This document shows, piece after piece, positions 53,676 to 61,553 of a DNA stretch of 64,000 nucleotides (positions within the stretch are counted from its first letter, which is position 1; every line of letters begins with the position of its first letter). A model generated the notes under the pieces. That model searched no databases. It was not told where the DNA came from and was given only the letters and a program-made list of their open reading frames with translations. Origin of the DNA: an uncultured Lachnospiraceae bacterium (GTDB lineage: Bacteria > Bacillota > Clostridia > Lachnospirales > Lachnospiraceae); assembly GCA_944381635.1 (NCBI GenBank), contig CALWLY010000018.1, positions 1 to 64,000 of the forward strand, written 5' to 3'. The position numbers and the translations under genes are program-made.

Positions 53676-53932
53676 AATAGCAGAAGACTCCTTTCATATT
53701 GTCTGTTTTTAGTTTTTTTGCGTTAGTAAAATTATCTCAGGACAAAAAGATGGCGGAAAATAAAAAATAATGTAATAAAATGACGAAAAAGTTCGATATA
53801 TAAATGAATAAATAAAACAATATGGCAAATAAAAAGTTTATATTTTTCTTTTAGCCTGGAATTCTTTTGCCATTATTTTACTAAAATAATCATAAAAAAG
53901 CAATATTTCTAAAAAATAAAGCAAGATATGGA

Positions 53933-53961
53933 TTGTGCAGAATGCCTAGAAAAGGTATCAT
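53933..53961 (+). promoter_or_regulatory. Putative promoter of the GH112 locus
   Basis: TTGTGC (53933-53938), 17-nt spacer, TATCAT (53956-53961). The weak -35 fits an AraC-activated promoter. The rest of the 334-nt gap (53676-54009) is very AT-rich and without a gene. Confidence 0.45.
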
Positions 53962-54009
53962 AAACCTATCAGATACAGGGAAACATGTAATGATTAAAGG
54001 AGGACAACT

Positions 54010-55374
54010 ATGAAAAAGAAATTAATTAGTTTATTGTTAGTTTCTGCTATGGCTACGACAATGATCGCAGGCTGCGGAAGCAGCACAGAAACAACAACAG
54101 AAAGTGCAGCTTCTACTACAGCTGAGACAACAGCTGAAAGTACAGCAGAGACTACAGCTTCCACAACAGAAGAAACTACAGCTGATACAGCAGCTGCAGA
54201 GACAGGCGAACTTCCGGATTACAGCGGTGTTGAACTTACATACTGGTCTATGTGGAACTCTGCAGAACCTCAGGGACAGGTGCTTCAGGAAGCAGCAGAT
54301 GCTTTCTCAGAGCAGACCGGAGCAAAGATCAATATCGAATGGAAAGGCCGTGACATCAAGACAATCGTAATGGCTGCTCTGGAATCCGGCGAAAAGATCG
54401 ATATGTTCGAAGACAGCGATTCCAACATGGCAACCGTATACAAAGATTATCTGTATGATTTGACTGATATGGCAGCAGCTGCTGATTATGAAAATCACAG
54501 CTTCAAATGTCTGACAGATTATCTGGTAAACAAAGCAGGATTCCTGTGTGCAATTCCTGAGCAGCCTCAGGTAGGCGGTGTCTTCTACAACAAAGACATC
54601 TTTGAAGCTTGCGGAATTACCGAAGTTCCTGCTACATGGGAAGATTATCTGGCAGCTTGCCAGACAATGGTAGACAACGGCTATCAGCCTCTGGCTCTGG
54701 ACAGCACCTATGCAGACTTCCTGTTTACTTATCACCTTGACAGAGTGATCGGAACAGAAGCAATTTCTGATCTGGCTGTTAACGGCGGCTGGTCCGAAAA
54801 CGAAGGAGTTATCCAGGCAGCTCAGCAGCAGATTGACTTTATCAATGCCGGATATCTTGCAGACGGCGCTCCGGATGAATATCCTGCAAGCCAGAACAAG
54901 ATTGGTCTGACAGGAGAAGTTGCTATGGTTGTTTGTGCAAACTATGTAGCTTCCGAAGTTAACAACAATACCGGAACAGAAGTTAACTGGGGAATGTTCA
55001 ACTATCCTGAAGTTGAAGGCGGTGTAGACCCGAGCAATGCTTATGCAGGTTCCAACGCTATTGGTATTACATCTTATTCTGAAAATCCTCAGGCAGCATT
55101 TGACTTTGCAATGTTCTTAACAACAGGCGAATACGATCAGAAGATGGCTGATACAGCTTCTCAGATTCCTGCTGACCCGAGCAACACAGCACCCGCTATG
55201 TTAGACGGAACAATCGAAACACTGCAGGCAACTGTAAATCCTCTTACATGGAACGCAGGTCTGAATGACAATGCAGATCTGAAAACAAGTCTTAAAGATG
55301 TTATCATCGGCTTATATGAAGGAAGATATGCTACCGGTGAAGAGTTCGCCGCTGCAATGGACGCATTATATTAA
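54010..55374 (+). CDS. Sugar-binding lipoprotein of the GH112 locus
   Basis: 454 residues, family 1 solute-binding protein. Lipobox IAGC with Cys22, a 40-residue Thr/Ala/Glu linker, then LTYWSMWNSAEPQGQVLQEA and GGVFYNKDIFEACGITEVP. AAGGAGG precedes the ATG. Its codons are biased, as expected of high expression. The ligand is likely galacto-N-biose or lacto-N-biose, by neighbourhood only. Confidence 0.9.
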   Translation: MKKKLISLLLVSAMATTMIAGCGSSTETTTESAASTTAETTAESTAETTASTTEETTADTAAAETGELPDYSGVELTYWSMWNSAEPQGQVLQEAADAFSEQTGAKINIEWKGRDIKTIVMAALESGEKIDMFEDSDSNMATVYKDYLYDLTDMAAAADYENHSFKCLTDYLVNKAGFLCAIPEQPQVGGVFYNKDIFEACGITEVPATWEDYLAACQTMVDNGYQPLALDSTYADFLFTYHLDRVIGTEAISDLAVNGGWSENEGVIQAAQQQIDFINAGYLADGAPDEYPASQNKIGLTGEVAMVVCANYVASEVNNNTGTEVNWGMFNYPEVEGGVDPSNAYAGSNAIGITSYSENPQAAFDFAMFLTTGEYDQKMADTASQIPADPSNTAPAMLDGTIETLQATVNPLTWNAGLNDNADLKTSLKDVIIGLYEGRYATGEEFAAAMDALY

Positions 55375-55398
55375 AACCGGTGAATGAATGAAAGAAGG

Positions 55399-55430
55399 AA
55401 GGCGGCACTGTCCGAGTGCCGCCTTTTTTG
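55399..55430 (+). terminator. Internal terminator between binding protein and permeases
   Basis: AAGGCGGCACT pairs with AGTGCCGCCTT and six T follow, 19 nt before the permease start. It probably lets only part of the transcription pass to the downstream genes. Confidence 0.85.
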
Positions 55431-55448
55431 TCAGAAGAGGTGAAAAAA

Positions 55449-56342
55449 ATGAAGAAAAACAAAGCTATGATTGTAGGGTTCATACTGCCCTGTGCGCTGA
55501 CTTTGCTTGTTATGTATCTGTATCCGGTACTGAGAACAATTTTAATGAGTTTCTTTGCCATAGACAGCGTGACGGCGGATGTGGGCACATGGAGCTTTAA
55601 CGGATTCGGGAATTATGCGAGAATATTTGGAAGCGCCACCTTTTTGACCTCTCTTTCCAATATGCTGAAAATCTGGCTGGTAGGCGGTATTCTGGTTCTG
55701 ACAATTGCACTGCTGTTTGCGGTAATTCTTACCAGCGGCATTCGGTTTAAGAAATTTTTCCGTGCTGCAATCTATCTGCCCAACGTTATCAGTGCCGTTG
55801 CTTTGGCTACTATGTGGATTCAGTACATATACAATCAGGATTACGGTCTTTTAAACAGCATGCTGGAAATGGTAGGCCTTGAGGGCGTAAAATGGCTGGG
55901 AACTGATACGAAGTTTTGGGCAATGCTGGCTGCTTTCGTGTTCGGAGCTGTAGGATACTACATGCTTATTTTTATCAGCGGTATTGAGAGAATTCCTCAG
56001 GATCTGTATGAAGCAGCTACCATTGACGGTGCGAACAAGTTTCATCAGTTCTTTAGAATTACTCTTCCTTTGTTAAAGGGAATTATCAAGACAAACCTTA
56101 CTTTTTGGAGTATCAACACCATTACTTTCTTCTTATGGTCTAAGATGTTCTCCCCGATTTCATCGGAAGCATCTACGATTGTCCCTGTTGTTTATTTGTA
56201 TGATACTGTGTTCGGTTCAACAGGAAATGCAGAGCGTGACGCCGGAGCGGGTGCTGCAGTAGGTGTAGTTCTGGCAATCTTCGTAGGAATCATTTACTTA
56301 ATTACAAGCAAATTCCTCAAAGATGATGACCTGGAATTCTAA
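55449..56342 (+). CDS. Sugar ABC transporter permease (GH112 locus, first)
   Basis: 297 residues, six membrane segments. Coupling loop YEAATIDGANKFHQFFRITLP. GAGGTGA precedes ATG 55449 by 7 nt; an ATG at 55416 lies in the terminator. A UgpA-type partner of the next gene. Confidence 0.92.
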   Translation: MKKNKAMIVGFILPCALTLLVMYLYPVLRTILMSFFAIDSVTADVGTWSFNGFGNYARIFGSATFLTSLSNMLKIWLVGGILVLTIALLFAVILTSGIRFKKFFRAAIYLPNVISAVALATMWIQYIYNQDYGLLNSMLEMVGLEGVKWLGTDTKFWAMLAAFVFGAVGYYMLIFISGIERIPQDLYEAATIDGANKFHQFFRITLPLLKGIIKTNLTFWSINTITFFLWSKMFSPISSEASTIVPVVYLYDTVFGSTGNAERDAGAGAAVGVVLAIFVGIIYLITSKFLKDDDLEF

Positions 56343-56419
56343 GAGAAACGCGGCGGTATTTATTCTGAGACAAGCAGATTGGCTGTAGTTTGGCTGTCTG
56401 CCTGCGAACGGAGGGAATC

Positions 56420-57292
56420 ATGAGAAAAAAAGAAAAAATTGTCTATAAAGAAAAAGTGAACTGGAGAAGAGAGCTGTCCTTACTGCCGGGATATCTGATT
56501 GTCAGCATATGGGTCCTGTTTACAGCAGTATTCCTGGTATGGATTTTAGCGGCCAGCCTTTCCACTTCCAGAGAAATCTTTTCCGGTTCTGTATTTAAAT
56601 TTGAAACAGGACTGCATTTTGAAAACTATGCGACAGCCTGGAAAACCCAGAATGTATCCGTATTCTTTGCAAACTCCCTGTTGTATGCGGTAGTTTCCTG
56701 TTTCTTTGTTATCTTAATTTCCGCACCTGCGGCTTATGTGCTGTCCAGGTTCGGCTTTAAGGGAAGCAAACAGATCAGAGGAGGCCTGATTCTGGCGATG
56801 AGTATTCCGGAGGTAATGATCGTCCTTCCTATTTTCTCCCTGACAACACAGTGGGGAATCAAGGGAAGAATCCTTCTGATCCTTTTGTATATTTTCTTAA
56901 GAGTGCCGTATACAACCACATACCTGCTTAACTTCTTCGCTACTTTATCCAAGACTTACGAAGAAGCAGCAGCAATCGATGGCTGTCCTCCCGGAAAGAC
57001 GTTCTGGGTGATTATGCTTCCGCTGGTACAGCCTGCAATTGTTACGGTAACAATTTTCAACTTCTTGAGCGTATGGAACGAATTCTTCATGGCATTGATT
57101 TTTGCAAGTTCCGCAGACATGACACCTGTAGGTGTAGGACTGCTTCAGATCGTAAACTCCATGAAGTATACCGGAAACTATGGCGGATTGTTTGCAGCGG
57201 TTGTTATCGTATTCCTGCCTACCTTCCTGTTATACATCTTCCTGTCTGAAAAGATTATCGCAGGTGTTACAGGCGGCGGTATCAAAGGATAA
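56420..57292 (+). CDS. Sugar ABC transporter permease (GH112 locus, second)
   Basis: 290 residues, six membrane segments. Coupling loop YEEAAAIDGCPPGKTFWVIMLP and FNFLSVWNEFFMALIFASS. GGAGGG lies 4 nt before ATG 56420. No ATPase gene in the locus; a shared MsmK-type ATPase elsewhere is expected. Confidence 0.92.
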   Translation: MRKKEKIVYKEKVNWRRELSLLPGYLIVSIWVLFTAVFLVWILAASLSTSREIFSGSVFKFETGLHFENYATAWKTQNVSVFFANSLLYAVVSCFFVILISAPAAYVLSRFGFKGSKQIRGGLILAMSIPEVMIVLPIFSLTTQWGIKGRILLILLYIFLRVPYTTTYLLNFFATLSKTYEEAAAIDGCPPGKTFWVIMLPLVQPAIVTVTIFNFLSVWNEFFMALIFASSADMTPVGVGLLQIVNSMKYTGNYGGLFAAVVIVFLPTFLLYIFLSEKIIAGVTGGGIKG

Positions 57293-57350
57293 TTTCTGTA
57301 CGTTTAACGGATGGAAGAGCAGTTTAAAATTAAATTGGAGGAACAGCTGA

Positions 57351-59507
57351 ATGAGCGAAAAAAAAGGACGGGTAACAATACCCACCGATATTGACGTAAT
57401 AAAAGAAACTCTGGAACTGTCAGAGAGATGGGGAGCGGATGCTGTACGAGACTGCGACGGAACAGATTTTCCTGTGGAATTAAAGGATGCAGGCATGAAA
57501 GTGTATTCTACTTACTATACCACAAGAAAAGACAATGCCTGGGCAAAGGCTAATCCGGATGAAATTCAGCAGATGTATGTAATGACGCCGTTCTACACAG
57601 CATCTGAGGATATTTTGAGAGTTCCTCTTATGAAAGGCCTGTATCCGGATATGCTTACCCCGAATAACAGGGATGATATCAAGCGCTGGTGGGAAGTAAT
57701 TGACAGGAGCACAGGAGAGGTTGTGCCGGTTTCTGATTGGGACTACGAGGAAGAAACGGGAGAGGTTGTGTTAAAGAGCGTGCCTTTCCATGATTATACG
57801 GTAAGCTTTTTGGCTTATATCATGTGGGATCCGGTACATATGTACAATGCAGTCGTAAATGACTGGAAGGATGTGGAGCATCAGATTACTTTTGATGTAA
57901 GACAGCCTAAGACTCACGAATACACCATGAAGCGTCTGCGGAAGTTCATCGAGGAACATCCGTATGTAAATGTGCTTCGATTCACGACTTTCTTCCATCA
58001 GTTTACATTGATGTTTGATGAACTTGCCAGAGAGAAGTATGTGGAATGGTACGGCTATTCCGCATCGGTAAGTCCTTATATTCTGGAGCAGTTTGAGAAA
58101 GAAGTGGGATATCCTTTCCGTGCGGAGTATATTATAGATCAGGGTTACTATAACAATCAGTACAGAATTCCCACCAAGGAGTTTAAGGACTTCCAGGCTT
58201 TCCAGAGAAGAGAAGTGGCCAAAATTGCCAAAGAGATGGTAGATATCTGCCATGAATGCGGCAAGGAAGCTATGATGTTTTTGGGAGATCACTGGATTGG
58301 AACAGAGCCGTTCATGGATGAATTCAAGACAATCGGTCTGGATGCAGTGGTAGGAAGTGTAGGAAATGGAGCGACTCTGCGTCTTATCAGCGATATCGAA
58401 GGAGTAAAATATACAGAAGGACGTCTTCTTCCTTATTTCTTCCCGGATACTTTCCATGAAGGCGGAGATCCTGTGAAAGAGGCCAAAATTAACTGGGTAA
58501 CAGCAAGACGTGCTATTTTAAGAAAGCCTATCGACCGTATCGGTTATGGCGGATACTTAAAACTGGCAGTTCAGTTCCCTGATTTTGTGGACTATGTGGA
58601 ATCTGTATGCGCAGAATTCAGAGAGTTGTATGAAAACATCAAGGGAACAACACCTTACTGTGTTAAAAAGGTGGCAGTGCTCAACTGCTGGGGCAAAATG
58701 AGAGCCTGGGGTAACCATATGGTGCACCATGCACTGTATTATAAACAGAATTATTCTTACTCCGGCATTATCGAAGCTTTGTCCGGCGCACCGTTTGATG
58801 TAAAATTCATCAGCTTTGATGATATTCTGGAAAATCCGGATATTCTCAAAGACATTGATGTAATTCTCAACGTAGGTGACGCAGATACAGCTCAGACAGG
58901 CGGCGAATGGTGGTGCAACCCTGTAATTTCTTCCGCAATTAAAGAATTTGTGTATAATGGCGGCGGAATTATCGGTGTGGGAGAACCCAGCGGTCATCAG
59001 GCAAACGGACATTTCATCCAGCTTGCAAATGTATTCGGCGTAGAGGAAGAAAGAGACTTTACCATCGGCTATGATAAATATAACTGGGAAAACCACAGCC
59101 ACTTTATCACAGAAGATGTGAAGGATAAGATTGACTTCGGCGAGACACGCAAATATATGTATGCTCTGGAGGATGCAAAGGTACTCGTATCTGAGGATCA
59201 GGAAGTTCGTCTGGCTGTCAATGAATTCGGCAAAGGACGTGCGGTTTACATCAGCGGTCTGCCGTACAGCTTTGAGAACAGCAGACTTCTCTACCGTGCA
59301 ATCCTGTGGAGTGCAGGAGATGAGGCTGACATTCATAAATGGTTTTCCAGCAACTACAATGTGGAAGTACACGCCTATATTAAAAATGGCAAGTACTGCG
59401 TGGTAAACAATACTTATGAACCGCAGCATACCACAGTATACAGAGGAGACGGAAGCAGCTTCGAGCTGGATATGGAAGCAAACCAGATCATCTGGTATGA
59501 AATTTAG
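57351..59507 (+). CDS. lnpA: GH112 1,3-beta-galactosyl-N-acetylhexosamine phosphorylase
   Basis: 718 residues. GLNBP family: begins KGRVTIPTDIDVIKETLEL with RWGADAVRDCDGT, and the catalytic Asp313 in FLGDHWIGTEP takes the same number as the known general acid of the Bifidobacterium longum enzyme. VKYTEGRLLPYFFPDTF and GRAVYISGLPYSFEN are also conserved. It splits beta-1,3-galactosyl-HexNAc (mucin core 1 or lacto-N-biose units) with phosphate to galactose 1-phosphate. GH112 also includes galactosyl-beta-1,4-rhamnose phosphorylases, and I cannot separate them safely. No nahK, galT or galE nearby. GGAGG lies 8 nt before the ATG. Confidence 0.92.
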   Translation: MSEKKGRVTIPTDIDVIKETLELSERWGADAVRDCDGTDFPVELKDAGMKVYSTYYTTRKDNAWAKANPDEIQQMYVMTPFYTASEDILRVPLMKGLYPDMLTPNNRDDIKRWWEVIDRSTGEVVPVSDWDYEEETGEVVLKSVPFHDYTVSFLAYIMWDPVHMYNAVVNDWKDVEHQITFDVRQPKTHEYTMKRLRKFIEEHPYVNVLRFTTFFHQFTLMFDELAREKYVEWYGYSASVSPYILEQFEKEVGYPFRAEYIIDQGYYNNQYRIPTKEFKDFQAFQRREVAKIAKEMVDICHECGKEAMMFLGDHWIGTEPFMDEFKTIGLDAVVGSVGNGATLRLISDIEGVKYTEGRLLPYFFPDTFHEGGDPVKEAKINWVTARRAILRKPIDRIGYGGYLKLAVQFPDFVDYVESVCAEFRELYENIKGTTPYCVKKVAVLNCWGKMRAWGNHMVHHALYYKQNYSYSGIIEALSGAPFDVKFISFDDILENPDILKDIDVILNVGDADTAQTGGEWWCNPVISSAIKEFVYNGGGIIGVGEPSGHQANGHFIQLANVFGVEEERDFTIGYDKYNWENHSHFITEDVKDKIDFGETRKYMYALEDAKVLVSEDQEVRLAVNEFGKGRAVYISGLPYSFENSRLLYRAILWSAGDEADIHKWFSSNYNVEVHAYIKNGKYCVVNNTYEPQHTTVYRGDGSSFELDMEANQIIWYEI

Positions 59508-59523
59508 TCTCATTCTTAAACAT

Positions 59524-59554
59524 AAAAAGAATCCCATGCCGTGGGATTCTTTTT
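59524..59554 (+). terminator. Terminator after GH112
   Basis: AAAAAGAATCCCA pairs with TGGGATTCTTTTT, a perfect 13-bp stem with a 5-nt loop. Confidence 0.92.
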
Positions 59555-59576
59555 ATGCATTTCAAGGCAGATTGGC

Positions 59577-59780
59577 AGAATAAAGGCGGGAAGATGTATC
59601 TCCGGCACCCATATAGCTCATTCCAATTACCGGGTAATGCCAATCTGCGCAAACATGGGGCAGGCAGCCGGTATCGCGGCAGCTCTGTGCGTTTCTCATG
59701 GAATACAGCCCCGGGAACTTCCGGTGAAATGGCTTCAGGAACGGCTGTGCAGTGTGGGAGCAGGACCGAAAGACGACTAG
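59577..59780 (+). pseudogene. C-terminal fragment of a FAD-dependent oxidoreductase
   Basis: In frame, AGRCISGTHIAHSNYRVMP then ICANMGQAAGIAAALCVSHG and PRELPVKWLQERL match the end of the large FAD-dependent oxidoreductases common in these bacteria (FAD_oxidored type). About 65 residues of a protein normally several hundred residues long are left, with no start site and a terminator directly upstream, so it is a remnant. Confidence 0.8.
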
Positions 59781-59805
59781 AAAAAAACAGAGAATTGGCA
59801 AGAGA

Positions 59806-59850
59806 AAACCCCTGCAGACTTCCGGAAAATATCCGGAGTTTCAGGGGTTT
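59806..59850. terminator. Bidirectional terminator between the fragment and xpt
   Basis: AAACCCCTG pairs with CAGGGGTTT with an inner CTTCCGG/CCGGAG stem. T-rich on both sides, so it can end xpt on the minus strand. Confidence 0.8.
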
Positions 59851-59933
59851 GTCAGTTTTTGCATTGATGAAATTTATATCGCTTCTTTATATCGTTTCTT
59901 ATACCGCTTTTTCATGGTTCTTTAAGTAAGGCG

Positions 59934-60533
59934 TCAATCAAGGTCGTCCCATTTCTGTTTGCGGAACTGGATGGTTCCTGTCTTTTCATCCATGCCGTCC
60001 ACAATAGCCAGAGACTCCAGATGAATTCCTTTGGAGCGGATAATTTCACCGCCTACCTGGAATCCTTTTTCGATGACGATTCCGGCGCCTACCAGAGTAG
60101 CTCCGGATAACTGAACAAGATCAGCGAGTCCTTCCAGAGCTTTTCCGTTTGCAAGAAAATCATCGATAAGAAGAACACGGTCATCTTTGGTCAAAAATTC
60201 TTTGGACACGATAATGTCATAGACACGTCCGTGAGTGAAGGATTCTACTTTGCTGGTATAAACATCTCCGGCGATGTTTTTGGTTTTTGTCTTTTTGGCG
60301 AAAACAACCGGAACATCGAAAGATTCTGCTACAACACAGGCAATACCGATTCCGGAGGCTTCAATTGTAAGAATTTTGTTGATTTCCTCTCCTGCAAAAC
60401 GGCGCTTGAATTCTTTTCCGATTTCCTTGAATAACTTAATATCCATCTGATGATTCAGAAAACTGTCCACTTTCAGGACGTTTCCTTCTTTGATTACGCC
60501 GTCCCTGCGTATTCTTTCTTCCAGCAACTGCAT
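59934..60533 (-). CDS. xpt: Xanthine phosphoribosyltransferase
   Basis: 199 residues. Converts xanthine and PRPP to XMP. The PRPP-binding motif is VLLIDDFLANGKALEGL; ILTIEASGIGIACVVAE is typical of Xpt. It lies next to a xanthine dehydrogenase-like gene group, which also handles purines. GGAGG lies 7 nt before the ATG. A promoter is at 60586-60614; no purine riboswitch is visible in the leader of about 50 nt. Confidence 0.95.
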   Translation of the reverse strand: MQLLEERIRRDGVIKEGNVLKVDSFLNHQMDIKLFKEIGKEFKRRFAGEEINKILTIEASGIGIACVVAESFDVPVVFAKKTKTKNIAGDVYTSKVESFTHGRVYDIIVSKEFLTKDDRVLLIDDFLANGKALEGLADLVQLSGATLVGAGIVIEKGFQVGGEIIRSKGIHLESLAIVDGMDEKTGTIQFRKQKWDDLD

Positions 60534-60585
60534 GTTTTATCCTCCTGAATACTTTTTTTATTGACGCTATCTTTGGTTTAGATAC

Positions 60586-60614
60586 ATTTTACTCAGTTAT
60601 GTGCGTCTGTGCAA
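60586..60614 (-). promoter_or_regulatory. Putative xpt promoter
   Basis: Minus strand: TTGCAC (60614-60609), 17-nt spacer, TAAAAT (60591-60586). Confidence 0.7.
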
Positions 60615-60720
60615 GAGTGTTTTCTGAAAAAATAACAGAAACACCTGGAAACTTAAGGAATCGTTTCAGCCCGGAGATATGACAGGATAATGTGAAGATT
60701 GCTATACCTGTTTACGCCTC

Positions 60721-61503
60721 TTAATCCCCAAAGAAATCCGGGGTATCCGCATCTGCCAGTTCCAGCGCCTCTGTCACGGGGAAAAAAAGACAGCTGCCAG
60801 GGTATTTTTTCAGAATACTTTTTCCTCCTTTATCTCCCTTCAGAGAAAGCAGATCGGGCAGATGAATGCGGTCAAAGTAGACAGGATTTCCCGTGCGTTC
60901 TCCAAAACATACGCATCCGGTACTTTTGGAGGAGAAAGCGGCGGCATATAAAAAGGAAAGCAGGGTGCTTTCTTTCAGATAAGGCTGATCAGCTACCAGA
61001 AAGAGAAACCGATCTCTGCTGCATTCGTCCTGGCGGCAAGCTGCCGTGATACCTGTCCGTATGGAATAGGAGATACCTTTTTGGCTGTCAGGACTGAACA
61101 CCGGCTGAAAAGAGAATCGTTTCTCAATAGAGGCGGGAAGGACATCCCTGTTGTTTTCAGGAAAGGCAAGCTGCCTTAGAATTTCCTCATGCTGTGTAAC
61201 CACATAAAGGTGGATACATACATTGGAAAAAGGGCACTGTCCGTCCGCATCTTTTCCGCCTGAAATTGCAGATCCTTCGGCAGAGGAACTGTCCGTTCCT
61301 TCCAATTTGTCCCATAAACAACTGTCAGCAGAAGGGATTTCCCCTTTGAGAAACCGCAGAGCGGCTGATCTTAGCTTATCCAGAGTATGAAGATAAAGGG
61401 GTTTTCCTTCAAGCGGATAGAGAAGTTTGTTGGTGCCAAAACGGCGGCTGTTGCCAGCCGCCAGCAGAATCAGATGAAGCGCGATGGTATCATCCCTGTT
61501 CAT
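60721..61503 (-). CDS. MocA/YgfJ-like molybdenum cofactor nucleotidyltransferase
   Basis: 260 residues. NTP-transferase motif LILLAAGNSRRFGTNKLL at the start, FLFLVADQPYLKESTLL for the metal site, and GNPVYFDRIHLPDLLSLKGDKGG. It likely adds CMP or GMP to molybdopterin for the hydroxylase encoded just before it. A polar segment of about 45 residues (about 50-92) is inserted in the N-terminal half. GGAGA lies 7 nt before ATG 61503; an ATG at 61509 is too close. Confidence 0.85.
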   Translation of the reverse strand: MNRDDTIALHLILLAAGNSRRFGTNKLLYPLEGKPLYLHTLDKLRSAALRFLKGEIPSADSCLWDKLEGTDSSSAEGSAISGGKDADGQCPFSNVCIHLYVVTQHEEILRQLAFPENNRDVLPASIEKRFSFQPVFSPDSQKGISYSIRTGITAACRQDECSRDRFLFLVADQPYLKESTLLSFLYAAAFSSKSTGCVCFGERTGNPVYFDRIHLPDLLSLKGDKGGKSILKKYPGSCLFFPVTEALELADADTPDFFGD

Positions 61504-61553
61504 AGTCATTCTCCATAAAACAAAACTGCTAAAAAAATATTTTGGTCATGGCC

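Noticed and set aside
58557-59537. 326-codon open frame opposite the GH112 gene
   Set aside because: Antisense shadow of a conserved enzyme with biased codons; low-complexity Cys/Phe/Ile translation.
60534-60720. Purine riboswitch before xpt
   Set aside because: The conserved loops and the three-way junction were looked for on the minus strand and not found; the leader is only about 50 nt after the predicted promoter.
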